Below, piece by piece: positions 49,893-57,581 of a DNA stretch of 64,000 nucleotides. Source of the stretch: Breviolum minutum Mf 1.05b.01 (Eukaryota > Sar > Dinophyceae > Suessiales > Symbiodiniaceae); assembly GCA_000507305.1 (NCBI GenBank), contig DF239087.1, positions 62,001 through 126,000 of the forward strand. Direction: 5' to 3'. Each line of letters starts with the position of its first letter. Position 1 is the first letter of the stretch. The position numbers were made by a program, and so were the translations under genes. Below the pieces are notes generated by a model that was not told the DNA's origin, ran no database searches, and worked only from the letters and a program-made list of their open reading frames with translations.

Positions 49893-50070
49893 AATAAACC
49901 GCCCCCAGCCAGCCAAAAACACAAAAAACCAAAACTCAAACAACCTAAAACCAAAAAAATCCAAACTACAGACCACAAAACAACCCAAAACTAAAAAATC
50001 CAAACAACTAAACCACAAACCCCAAAAACCCCAAAAATCCAAACAACAAACCACAACAAGGACAACAACA
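49893..50070. repeat. A/C-only tract
   Basis: Almost no G or T for about 170 bp. Irregular CCAAAAAC, ACAACCTAAAACC and CCCCAAAAATCC units give an extreme strand asymmetry. It lies about 140 bp left of the viral element margin. Confidence 0.85.
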
Positions 50071-50206
50071 TAAACCCTAACAACATCAACAAAACAAATC
50101 TCAACAAAATCAACTATAAAAAATTGAATAAGGGAGTTTTCCCATCTTGAAATTCCTAAAACCAAAGGAGCCAATTCATACGCCAGTTGTTATGATATTC
50201 CCGAAG

Positions 50207-50249
50207 GGCTTTAAGGGGGGATAATCAAAATTATCCCCCAATTAAAGCC
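50207..50249. other. Hairpin at the left margin of the viral element
   Basis: GGCTTTAAGGGGGGATAAT pairs with ATTATCCCCCAATTAAAGCC across a 4-nt CAAA loop, giving arms of about 19 bp with one mismatch. Left of it the sequence looks like host DNA and right of it AT-rich viral-type DNA begins. It may be a terminal structure of the element or a bidirectional transcription stop. Without the right end I cannot tell. Confidence 0.5.
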
Positions 50250-50311
50250 ACGCAGTGCCTCTTACAAAAGCCTATTGAAAGTATAATTTTAAACATAATA
50301 TTATGATACTA

Positions 50312-50504
50312 AAATTATAAAAATAATCAAGTTAATTATAGAAATAATCAAGTTAATTATAGAAATAATCAAGTTAATTATAAAAATAATCAGGTTGATT
50401 ATAAAAATAATCAGGCTAATTATAAAAATAATCAGGTTGATTATAAAAATAATCTCGCTGATTATCAAAAATAATCTCGTTGATTATCAAAAAAAAATCT
50501 CGTT
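50312..50504. repeat. Subterminal tandem array 1, 21-bp unit
   Basis: About eight units of AAAATAATCAAGTTAATTATA. They drift from AATCAAG to AATCAGG to AATCTCG along the array. Confidence 0.9.
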
Positions 50505-50505
50505 T

Positions 50506-50676
50506 GAGCCACCTAAAAAATGACTTTAGGAGCCACCTAAAAAATGACTTTAGGAGCTACCTAAAAATGACTTTAGGAGCCACCTAAAAATGACTTTAGG
50601 AGCTACCTAAAATGACTTTAGGAGCCACCTAAAAATGACTTTAGGAGCCACCTAAAAATGACTTTAGGAGCCACCC
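50506..50676. repeat. Subterminal tandem array 2, 22-24-bp unit
   Basis: Seven units and a partial one of GAGCCACCTAAAAATGACTT plus TAG, differing mainly in A-run length and CC/CT. Confidence 0.92.
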
Positions 50677-50680
50677 CCCT

Positions 50681-50866
50681 GCCCTGCTACAGTCCCTGCA
50701 ACTGTCCTGCTACAGTCCTTGCAACTGCCTCTCTACAGTCGCCCAGATTATGTAGCATTTCTTTTCATTTTGTCCTCCTACTGTCTCCCTACAGTCGGTC
50801 CAACTGTCCTCCTACAGTCGGTCCAACTGTCCTCCTACAGTCGGTCCAACTGCCCCCCCCTACAGT
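50681..50866. repeat. Subterminal tandem array 3, CTACAGTC-type unit
   Basis: Seven CTACAGT occurrences. The last four are in a regular 23-24-bp unit (GTCCAACTGTCCTCCTACAG plus TCG). It is much richer in GC than the two arrays before it. Confidence 0.85.
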
Positions 50867-50946
50867 AATCTCCCTAATCCTTTTTTAGGCATTAAAATTA
50901 CTTAATATAATTTGTGTATTGTATTAAGTAATTAGCTTTTTAATTT

Positions 50947-51318
50947 TCAATCGTCTATATCTAAAAGTGTATATGTATCACTAAATTTATCGTAATTGAT
51001 TTGGTAATACTGCAGAGTTTGAGGCTTGGGTTCCTTTATTTTCTTGCTTTTGACCATTTCAAAGTATTGAAGTCTTTTACTATTATGGTCTCCTTTCGGA
51101 CGTCCTAAACCGCGCTTTTCTAAAATTTTGCCTACTCTTTCTTTTTCATCATCATTACCATCATTTTTGATTTGATTTAGATTTCGATTTAATACTTCAT
51201 CTAGTTTTTCAAGTGCCTTTGTCATTATATCCATCAATGATTTGATGTTTTTGTTGTATTTTGTCATCTTATTCATCATTTCTTTCATTTCTGGCGTGTC
51301 ATCATCTATATCACTCAT
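50947..51318 (-). CDS. Small AT-hook-like coiled-coil protein (unknown)
   Basis: A 123-aa protein, leftmost gene of the viral element, transcribed toward the terminal arrays. The first 60 residues are acidic and helix-forming (repeated Met/Lys/Asp, likely coiled coil). A GLGRPKGD segment near residue 70-77 resembles the GRP core of an AT-hook, so minor-groove DNA binding is possible. The tail is acidic (LLDIDD). An ACTTAAAGAGATAAT box lies upstream at 51377-51396 on the minus strand, the motif I assign to early/non-structural genes. I know no named family for it. A regulatory or DNA-binding role is inference. Confidence 0.7.
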   Translation of the reverse strand: MSDIDDDTPEMKEMMNKMTKYNKNIKSLMDIMTKALEKLDEVLNRNLNQIKNDGNDDEKERVGKILEKRGLGRPKGDHNSKRLQYFEMVKSKKIKEPKPQTLQYYQINYDKFSDTYTLLDIDD

Positions 51319-51376
51319 ATCTATATATAAATAACTATATATTAATTATTTATTTATCAATTGAATTGCACTGAAA

Positions 51377-51396
51377 TTATCTCTTTAAGTGTTTTT
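51377..51396 (-). promoter_or_regulatory. Class 2 (early-type) upstream motif
   Basis: The minus strand reads AAAAACACTTAAAGAGATAAT, about 60 nt before the start of the gene ending at 50947. The same ACTTAAAGA core precedes the genes at 62596 and 62932. Confidence 0.6.
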
Positions 51397-51417
51397 GCAT
51401 TTCAAAATTTCAGAAAC

Positions 51418-51452
51418 TTAACTACAAAATACCTGATATATGTTGTAGTTAA
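51418..51452. other. Short hairpin in the divergent intergenic region
   Basis: TTAACTACAA pairs perfectly with TTGTAGTTAA across a 15-nt loop. It lies between the divergently transcribed genes at 51318 and 51725. A role in regulation or as an operator is only a guess. Confidence 0.4.
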
Positions 51453-51540
51453 ATTGTTGATATTTCTTATGAATATCCTGTGCGGTTTTTGCTCGGGGTT
51501 TGTTTTTTAATACTTGATTGCTTTAGCATAGGAGAGTAAA

Positions 51541-51603
51541 ATGAATTCACCACTAGGAAACTCTGCATCTAGACTGCCTCTAGCAAAAAAAGGGGTCGGG
51601 TAA
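51541..51603 (+). CDS. Possible 20-residue micro-ORF
   Basis: ATG to TAA encodes a peptide beginning MNSPLGNSASRLPL and ending AKKGVG. It sits inside the otherwise empty 400-bp gap before the ATPase gene. It has no clear class 1 or class 2 motif, so expression is uncertain. I list it because the gap is unusually long for this compact element. Confidence 0.2.
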   Translation: MNSPLGNSASRLPLAKKGVG

Positions 51604-51708
51604 ACGAATTAACATACTTATGATGGATAAAAACCACAATCTGTTCCATTCACCATACTTCCCTTTTTGGTGAAAGATATGTGTTTTTACACTATGAATT
51701 ATATTTTA

Positions 51709-51722
51709 TTTCTAAATTATTT
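51709..51722 (+). promoter_or_regulatory. Class 1 (late-type) upstream motif of the ATPase gene
   Basis: TTTCTAAATTATTT ends two bases before the ATG at 51725. The TCTAAAT core matches the box before the capsid gene and several others. Confidence 0.6.
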
Positions 51723-51724
51723 AT

Positions 51725-52531
51725 ATGAAAAAATCTGCACCTAACGAAGTTAGCAAGAGCACTTCACGTGCTGTTCCCATAATAGAGCCTATCAATGTGA
51801 GACAGTTTGAATTCAAACAGAGTGATTATGAAATGGCTGATAAGTTGCCATTTCGTAGCATTGTCGTGTCAGCTAGTCAAGGAGGCAAAGGAATTCTAAT
51901 TCAGAATCTTGTCCTGAAAATCTATCGCAATTGCTTTGAGAGGATATATATCGTATCACCAACTGCCCACATAGACGAAGCTTATAGAGAAGTGATAAAA
52001 TACATAGAGAAAGATTTAAAAGTAGATAACAAAAAAGAGCAGTTTCTGTTTGACGAGTATGATGCTCCAGCGCTAGAGAAGATAATAGACACACAACACA
52101 AAGTCATAGACTATCAAAAAAAACAGGGGATGAAGAAACTTTTCAGTTGCTTATTGATAATAGACGATTTTGCTGAAGATAAAACTTTTATGAGATACTC
52201 TAAAATTCTGCACGGCTTGTATACCAAATCTAGACACTTTGGTTTATCAGTGATAACCGCAACACAGAAATATAATGCACTAGCTCCTATAGTCCGACTA
52301 AACTCAAGTAGTCTTTACATCTTTAAATTGAAGAATATGGCAGAAGTTGATGCATTCGTGCAAGAGCAGTCTGCCCTAGTTGATAAAAATACAGTATATC
52401 AAATATACAAGTTAGCTACCGAGGAACCTTACTCTTTTTTATTTGTAAAGTTGAGAGAGAGCGATGTGAATAAAATATTTATGATAAGGTTTGAACGCGC
52501 AATACACATAGATAAAAGCCAAATGGTTTGA
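51725..52531 (+). CDS. Genome-packaging ATPase (FtsK/HerA, A32-like)
   Basis: A 268-aa P-loop ATPase of the type that pumps viral DNA into preformed capsids in Polinton-like viruses, virophages and giant viruses. Strand-loop-helix around residues 44-66 (RSIVVSASQGGKGILIQNLV) aligns with Walker A. LLIIDD at 143-148 is Walker B. SRHFGLSVITATQ at 169-181 is the third conserved motif ending in the sensor Gln. Walker A is degenerate: the first Gly is replaced and Gly, not Ser/Thr, follows Lys55. Length is normal for the family. It is followed after 2 nt by the convergent gene at 52534. The TCTAAAT box directly upstream groups it with virion genes. Confidence 0.88.
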   Translation: MKKSAPNEVSKSTSRAVPIIEPINVRQFEFKQSDYEMADKLPFRSIVVSASQGGKGILIQNLVLKIYRNCFERIYIVSPTAHIDEAYREVIKYIEKDLKVDNKKEQFLFDEYDAPALEKIIDTQHKVIDYQKKQGMKKLFSCLLIIDDFAEDKTFMRYSKILHGLYTKSRHFGLSVITATQKYNALAPIVRLNSSSLYIFKLKNMAEVDAFVQEQSALVDKNTVYQIYKLATEEPYSFLFVKLRESDVNKIFMIRFERAIHIDKSQMV

Positions 52532-52533
52532 GA

Positions 52534-52905
52534 TTATGAATAACAAACATCAATTAAAATATTATTCAATCTAATTCTTTCATCTGCCAATAATTTAAAT
52601 TTTTCTCTATTCAAATATAATTTTTGTTGAGCAAATAAATCTGTATTTTCTTCACAAGTTTGATTTATCTTCTCCATTAATATTTTTAATTCTAAATTTT
52701 GTTTGTTTAACGCATCTTTTAAATCATCATCACAAGAACATATTTTTAATACATCTTCTTTTGTTGATAAAATATTTTTGATAATTATATCATAAACTGA
52801 ATAATCAATAAATGGTAAATCGTTATTGCGCTTTTGTTTAAAATAACTTAATATAACATCTTCAACTGTTTCTTTTTCTTCCATTTTTACTTCCTCTAAA
52901 TCCAT
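52534..52905 (-). CDS. Small coiled-coil protein (unknown)
   Basis: A 123-aa acidic protein with an N-terminal Glu/Lys-rich stretch and a long predicted helix from about residue 65 to 110 (KQNLELKILMEKINQ and following), probably coiled coil. Its stop codon is 2 nt from that of the convergent ATPase gene. The start Met and its AT-rich upstream region are clear, but no good class 1 or class 2 box is visible. I do not recognise a family. Confidence 0.65.
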   Translation of the reverse strand: MDLEEVKMEEKETVEDVILSYFKQKRNNDLPFIDYSVYDIIIKNILSTKEDVLKICSCDDDLKDALNKQNLELKILMEKINQTCEENTDLFAQQKLYLNREKFKLLADERIRLNNILIDVCYS

Positions 52906-52946
52906 ATTATATAAATAACATTTTTTATTTATATAATATTATCAAT

Positions 52947-54448
52947 CTAAAAGATGCTCCAATTACATAACTGAACTGGAAGACGATACATAATTCTATC
53001 ACATTTTGATTTCTTGATTTCTCTTATATCATTATAAATTTCCAATATTGCTTTTTTAAACAATCTTTGTTTTTTGTCCAAATCGTCCTCATCAATTTTT
53101 TCAATTTCNTAGTTAAATCATTATCGCCATTTGTATCAATTGTATTTGTTTTTACGCTACTGATTGTTGTTTCTCTTGATAAACTAATACCTACATTAGT
53201 AATTTGAAAATTAGCACTTGTTCCATTGCCAACAAAAAATCTCACTACACTATCAGCATTTTCTAATCTAAAATCAGCATATTGAACACCACTTGAAAAT
53301 TGATTAATTTGTAAATTATTAACTCGTATTTGAGCATTTGCTCGTAATAGTTTAATAAAATCTATACTATCTACACTTTCAACTGTAGTAAGTCTAAAAT
53401 ACTCTACATTATTTCTATTAAAAACAAGGTTATTATCATCATTTGTGTCTATCGTGTTTGATTTAAGTCTCACTGTGTTTTCAATTGTTAAATCCTTTTT
53501 AAGATTAACATAAGATGTCGTTAATTCCATACAAGTGATTTCACCTGTTAAACCACATCTAAACCTAATCATAGGGTTGGCTGTATGATTATTTCTTATA
53601 TCAAAATGGTTAATACCTCCAAAGGCGTAAGGTGCCATTGTTAATTTTTTTGCCGTATCAACAACAAGTTGATTACCACAATGAACTGCTCCTGTAAATT
53701 CTGCGTAAGTAGAAGTAATACTCAATCTCTGAACTCCATATCTTTTGATTATTAAATCTGTATCTGTTAATGTATTTATTTCATTTACTCTTACAACTTT
53801 ACTAATATCAAGAGTTTCTGCCGCGTGATTTAGTTTCCAATATTCTATATAAGCAGTATCTGCCGCGTTGCTTCCATAACAAATCAAATCATTACCAAAT
53901 GCTATTGGTCTTACTATATCAGTAAAAATATTCTGTGATAAAAAACTTCTTGTGTTTGGAACTCTCACGGTATTATCACTAACTTGAAATCTCATATATT
54001 CAGTATCATTATGATTAAAAATTATATCATTAGTTATAACATTTGAATTAAAAGTGTCAGCATTAACTCCTTGAGCATTAACATCTCCATCACTTGTTAA
54101 TACCGATACTCTCATTGTTCCATTAATATGCGCATTTCCATTACAATAAAAATCATCAGAAGCATTAGGCGGACTAACCGCATTTATTATTATTTTACTA
54201 TTCCCATTAGTGGGGTCTAACCGAAGGTTGCCTGTAATATCTTGTGGATTATTAACATTTAATTTATTATTTAGTAAATTATCAGCCTCTGCTTGAGTAT
54301 AGTAATTTGATAAATCACCACCACCACCACCACCATTACCTACAGCATTATCAACATACTCTTCTGTTGCTAAATGACTACTACCTGTATTGAGTAATTT
54401 TATGAATTCAGTGCCGACCACTCTATTACCTCCATCTAATGAAACCAT
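52947..54448 (-). CDS. Fibre-like virion protein, frame broken at an N base
   Basis: About 500 codons encoding a beta-rich, repetitive protein that resembles phage tail-fibre or receptor-binding proteins. The N-terminal part has LATEEYVDNAVG, a Gly run (39-44) and YYTQAEADNLLNNKLN (49-64), a motif common in fibre shafts. Imperfect repeats of the form NTIDTNxDNxLxFNRNxxEYFRL recur at about 134-162, 225-249, 330-358 and 433-446. At 53109 the sequence has an undetermined base. The original frame then runs on to a stop at 53024 through implausible sequence. The neighbouring frame encodes a convincing helical tail (begins EIEKIDEDDLDKKQRLF, ends CNWSIF) and stops at 52947. I infer that the N hides a missing base or a collapsed repeat. 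A TCTAAAT box (54459-54465, minus strand) precedes the gene. Confidence 0.75.
53109..53109. other. Undetermined base (N) inside the fibre gene
   Basis: The only N I noticed in the window. It coincides exactly with the point where the coding frame switches, so it marks an assembly defect and not a biological break. Confidence 0.9.
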
Positions 54449-54473
54449 AATATAATATATTTAGATTATAATG

Positions 54474-55025
54474 TTACCGTTTTTTAGATTTACTTGAAAA
54501 CATACTCTGACAAAGATTGTTATACTTTTCTTTTTTCTGCTGGATAAATTGGTTTTGTAAAAGTTGATAATGACTTGCGAAATCAACAAGGTTTGGTGAT
54601 TGCGGTTTGAGTATTTGATTTTTAACTTCTTGAGTTAGTTTAGATTTAGGCTTTGGTTGTTGTATCTCTTCTACTTCTACTTCTTCTTTAATGATTGGTT
54701 GAGGTTTTGGTTTGGCTCTTGGCTTTGAAAATGGTTTCACAGGCTTCTGTTCTAAAGTGCCACCACAGGTTTTTTCGTGTCCATACCGGTATGACTTTAA
54801 CTTCATTTCTTTATTACATTTAGGGCATCTTACAAGTTTATCTTGTGCCTTAACTGGTCTAACTTCCTTACATACTTCTTCAACTTCTTCTGTTTTTGTT
54901 TCTTGTTCAATTGCTGGTTCTTCAACAACTTCATTAATTTCTTCTTTTGCTTCTTCAATTTGTTCAGTTGGTTCTTCTTGCTTTACTTCTTCATTATTAA
55001 CATCAACTACTTTAATATTACTCAT
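54474..55025 (-). CDS. Acidic/basic protein with a zinc-binding knuckle
   Basis: A 183-aa protein. Residues 1-55 are strongly acidic (Glu-rich). CPKCNKEMKLKSYRYGHEKTC (Cys67, Cys70, His83, Cys87) is a C2HC zinc-finger pattern. Residues 95-140 are Pro/Lys-rich and probably disordered. The C-terminal 40 residues form an amphipathic helix followed by a basic tail (SKSKKR). It lies 25 nt downstream of the fibre gene start, in the block of minus-strand genes. Upstream TTTCTACAG 8-14 nt before the ATG resembles the class 1 box. A scaffolding or nucleic-acid-binding virion role is possible but not shown. Confidence 0.7.
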   Translation of the reverse strand: MSNIKVVDVNNEEVKQEEPTEQIEEAKEEINEVVEEPAIEQETKTEEVEEVCKEVRPVKAQDKLVRCPKCNKEMKLKSYRYGHEKTCGGTLEQKPVKPFSKPRAKPKPQPIIKEEVEVEEIQQPKPKSKLTQEVKNQILKPQSPNLVDFASHYQLLQNQFIQQKKEKYNNLCQSMFSSKSKKR

Positions 55026-55079
55026 ATACAGTTCTGTAGAAATTCTATATATTTTCTTTTTATGGAAAATATATGGAAT

Positions 55080-55757
55080 TTAAGATTGGTCATTTTCAGG
55101 TTCTTGGGGGTTGCTTTGATTTAATATGTATTGTTGATGCTTTTTTGATTTGAAATGGTCTAACCTTGAATTAAACGAAACTACTTTACCACATTCACAA
55201 TGGTATGGTCTTTGTCGCGTCGCTTTATTTCTTTGGTATGCTTGTTTTTCATATTCTCTGATTGTTTCTAAATTATTTTTTCGCCTGTCTCTTATTTTTT
55301 GTGATATTTTGTCTTTGTTCTCTTGGTTATATGTTTTTTGATATTCTTTTATTTTGTCCTTATTCTTTTCACGATTATGCTTCTTTATTTCTCGTATTAG
55401 TTCTTCATTGTCAGCACGATATTCTCTTTGTGTCCTTGTTGGTATGACCCGATTTAATGTAGCATTAAGTTTTTCTATATATTCTCTTTCCCTTCTTCGT
55501 GCTTCCAAATTGTTTTCACAACTTAAAGTATCTATTAAAATCATATCCCAATTGTCCCATCCACCGTTTTGTCTAATAAACTGATAGACAGGGCAGTTGT
55601 AATCTCGGTTATTTTGATTACTACAGGTTTTCTTGTGGTTGTGTTTTCTTGTTGTAAAATCAGTGGTATGACCCACATAGCAGTCTTTGATACTTGTATC
55701 TCTACATACAATCTTATAGAAATGTGTTTTATCATAATTTATTGCTCTTAATGGCAT
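55080..55757 (-). CDS. GIY-YIG endonuclease with C-terminal zinc finger
   Basis: A 225-aa protein. The N-terminal GIY-YIG nuclease domain (about 12-102) has FYKIV (13-17) as the GIY strand, CYVGHT (26-31) as the YIG strand, the catalytic-type Arg in FTTRKHNHK (Arg37), and the helix RREREYIEKLNATLN carrying the likely metal-binding Glu. A long basic linker (110-185, EYQKTYNQENKDK-like repeats) follows. The C-terminal finger is YHCECGKVVSFNSRLDHFKSKKH (two Cys, two His). Homing-type nucleases of this layout cut specific DNA sites and spread themselves or aid recombination. The upstream TATTTAAAGGTTTAAT (55776-55793, minus strand) resembles the class 2 motif. It is a paralogue of the broken gene at 57582-58153. 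Confidence 0.85.
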   Translation of the reverse strand: MPLRAINYDKTHFYKIVCRDTSIKDCYVGHTTDFTTRKHNHKKTCSNQNNRDYNCPVYQFIRQNGGWDNWDMILIDTLSCENNLEARRREREYIEKLNATLNRVIPTRTQREYRADNEELIREIKKHNREKNKDKIKEYQKTYNQENKDKISQKIRDRRKNNLETIREYEKQAYQRNKATRQRPYHCECGKVVSFNSRLDHFKSKKHQQYILNQSNPQEPENDQS

Positions 55758-55775
55758 TCTATGTTATATAATGTC

Positions 55776-55793
55776 ATTAAACCTTTAAATACC
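55776..55793 (-). promoter_or_regulatory. Class 2-like upstream motif of the GIY-YIG gene
   Basis: The minus strand reads GGTATTTAAAGGTTTAAT, abutting the stop codon of the minor capsid gene and 19 nt before the nuclease ATG. Confidence 0.45.
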
Positions 55794-56657
55794 TTAGTAA
55801 GCAGAAGGGTTGGACAGGAGTAAAGCAAATTGAACATTAATATTATACAAATTCATTACCACCCCGCGTTCATCTGTAATCCTGAAATCAAGTTTTTTGA
55901 GATTGCGATTACTTACATCTATATAGTCCTCGCTCAAGGACGAACCAGCATCATTAACAATGCCACCAAGTTGTTGTGAAATTAAAACTTTCTTGATTAT
56001 ACTTGATGAGTAAGTATTAGGTGCTGAATACCGATAATCTGAAAGAGCACTTGAACTAATAAACAAATATCTAAAAGGAACTAAATTTAGATAAGACGAA
56101 GTCCATACTGTCAATGGAGAAGATGCAATGTAATTACTTAATAGATAATTTATTGATAGTGGATTATTACTATCATAATTAGCAGTGTTAGTATCCCATT
56201 GGTTATTGACATAATTACTCAATTCTTCGTCAGTTGGTATTTTGACTTTATAGTTTAGTCCGTCCTTGATAGAAAAATCAACAGTTCTTGTTGCGCTAGA
56301 ATAGGCATAGTTGAATATACCACCCGCATTTAGGTCTTCAGTGTTGGTGTTCATTCCAGCGTGGATGTCAAAACAAAGTTGTTCTGAAAAATAAATCTTA
56401 TTTCCTACATAAATCCTAAAGTTTTTTACAAATGTATCACTGTTGTCATATATCATTACATACATATACTCATAGAAACCTACTTCTGTTGTCTTAAATG
56501 AAGTTGGCAAAGATATATCTACTATATGTAGTCTCGTCCCTTCTGGCAACTCAACATTCTCATTGAGTTCAATGCTGAAATCACTGCTACTTTTTGAATT
56601 AGGCAATCTGTATTTCGAATCAACAAATATCTTTTTATAAACTAACTTATTGCTCAT
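55794..56657 (-). CDS. Minor capsid protein (penton-type, single jelly roll)
   Basis: A 287-aa protein with the N-terminal signature of Polinton-like virus penton/minor capsid proteins: IFVDSKYRLPNSKSSSDFSI (residues 10-29), then ELPEGTRLHIVDISLPTSF (about 36-54). The rest is beta-strand rich with many Tyr/Asn/Ser and no membrane segment, as expected for a jelly roll that forms the five-fold vertices of the capsid. It is divergent from the lipase gene with only 43 bp between start codons. An upstream TTTCTCAAACAATCAAT is a weak class 1 match. Assignment rests on remembered family patterns; a profile search would settle it. Confidence 0.78.
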   Translation of the reverse strand: MSNKLVYKKIFVDSKYRLPNSKSSSDFSIELNENVELPEGTRLHIVDISLPTSFKTTEVGFYEYMYVMIYDNSDTFVKNFRIYVGNKIYFSEQLCFDIHAGMNTNTEDLNAGGIFNYAYSSATRTVDFSIKDGLNYKVKIPTDEELSNYVNNQWDTNTANYDSNNPLSINYLLSNYIASSPLTVWTSSYLNLVPFRYLFISSSALSDYRYSAPNTYSSSIIKKVLISQQLGGIVNDAGSSLSEDYIDVSNRNLKKLDFRITDERGVVMNLYNINVQFALLLSNPSAY

Positions 56658-56700
56658 ATTGATTGTTTGAGAAAATATTTTATAAACTATTTATATATTA
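56658..56700. promoter_or_regulatory. 43-bp bidirectional promoter between penton and lipase genes
   Basis: The whole gap between two divergent ATGs. The minus strand has TTTCTCAAACAATCAAT next to the penton start. The plus strand has TATAAACTATTTATATATTA ending at the lipase ATG. Both resemble the class 1 box. Confidence 0.5.
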
Positions 56701-57552
56701 ATGATTGGAATTTTAGGTGGTATAGGCAGAATAGCAGGAAGAGAAATGGCAGAGGAAGCACTAGGTAGGATAATAGCAGGTAGGACTACAGAGGACTTAT
56801 TTGCTAGAGAAGAAATAGCAAGGAGGATTGGTAAAGCTAGCTACGATAGCTTAATCAATAGACTTCGTGAAATACAAGATGAAAGAATGGTTAGTGATGC
56901 TAAAGAAAAAGAAAATAATATGAACAAAAGAATGGACAACTTCGCGCGAAACTTGGGCAATCATTACAGAAGAAACACCACGCTTTATTCCGAAGTAAAA
57001 CATTTAGGAAACAAAGAAGTTTTAGAAGACCGTCAAGGTTTGAAAAATGCTTATGACAGTCCAAGTGGGCTTTATAAAACAGGAAAGACACTTTATATAA
57101 GCGGAACCACTGGAAAAGATGGAAGTATAACGAGAGATATTTTAGATGATTTAATCCATTTACCAACAAGAAATGCTGAAAATACGGAGAAATATAAAGA
57201 TGCTATCAAAATGTTAGAGCAATCACCTGAAATATCACGCCTTATAGGGCACAGCCTCGGCTCGGCAGTAGTGAATACACTTGACCAAAACTTTCCAAAC
57301 AAATATCAAACAACAACTTATGCCACTCCCGCTGTTAAACCTAAGAGAAAAGGAAAACAAGACCCTAAACATCGGGATTGGAGGAACCCGAATGATGTAG
57401 TGTCTGCTTTAGATGGCTACGCTATAACATCTTCATTTAACGACCCAAATCCTCTAACTGCCCATGGGTATATGAATTTTGCTGGTAATGGCTTAATCCG
57501 TATCAATCCATCAACAAAAATTAGCAATGGAATTCGTCCAAATGACATTTAA
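56701..57552 (+). CDS. Class-3-lipase-like alpha/beta hydrolase
   Basis: A 283-aa protein. The nucleophile elbow is GHSLG at 183-187 (Ser185) in the context LIGHSLGSAVVNTL, as in fungal-type class 3 lipases. A following RNPNDVVSALD supplies Asp232 and TAHGYMNF supplies His255, giving a Ser-Asp-His triad in the right order and spacing. The N-terminus (MIGILGGIGRIAGREMAEEA) is glycine-rich and amphipathic and could associate with membranes. No cleavable signal peptide is evident. It lies beside the capsid genes and shares their type of upstream motif, so a virion lipase acting on host membranes during entry or release is a reasonable inference, not shown. The substrate is unknown. Confidence 0.8.
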   Translation: MIGILGGIGRIAGREMAEEALGRIIAGRTTEDLFAREEIARRIGKASYDSLINRLREIQDERMVSDAKEKENNMNKRMDNFARNLGNHYRRNTTLYSEVKHLGNKEVLEDRQGLKNAYDSPSGLYKTGKTLYISGTTGKDGSITRDILDDLIHLPTRNAENTEKYKDAIKMLEQSPEISRLIGHSLGSAVVNTLDQNFPNKYQTTTYATPAVKPKRKGKQDPKHRDWRNPNDVVSALDGYAITSSFNDPNPLTAHGYMNFAGNGLIRINPSTKISNGIRPNDI

Positions 57553-57562
57553 AGAATAAATA
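57547..57562 (+). promoter_or_regulatory. Class 2-like upstream motif of the second GIY-YIG gene
   Basis: ATTTAAAGAATAAATA overlaps the lipase stop codon and ends 20 nt before the ATG at 57582. Confidence 0.45.
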
Positions 57563-57581
57563 GGAATATAAAAGTATATAT

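Larger units (their letters stand above)
38775..50206. other. Host non-coding DNA, block 4, up to the viral element
   Basis: No recognisable gene. The block contains long CAA and GAT microsatellites, family A, B, D, E, F, G and I repeats, a three-copy 55-bp tandem repeat (44491-44648), and an A/C-only tract (49893-50070) just before the viral element. The 193-codon frame at 41495-42076 crosses repeat sequence and has no known domain. Confidence 0.55.

Noticed and set aside
1..50206. tRNA, rRNA, snRNA or spliced-leader genes
   Set aside because: I looked for characteristic conserved stretches by eye and found none. A covariance-model search would be needed to exclude diverged copies.
1..50206. 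Naming the host (dinoflagellate, diatom or other alga)
   Set aside because: No diagnostic gene, splice pattern or leader sequence is visible, so any name would be a guess.
50312..50866. CRISPR array
   Set aside because: Repeats are contiguous with no unique spacers, the three units differ from one another, and the setting is eukaryotic/viral.
50658..50888. 76-codon plus-strand frame in the terminal arrays
   Set aside because: It is entirely tandem repeat 3. Its Ser/Pro/Thr repeats follow from the DNA repeat.
54712..55124. Plus-strand Phe/Ser-rich frames
   Set aside because: They are shadows of the zinc-knuckle gene on the minus strand.
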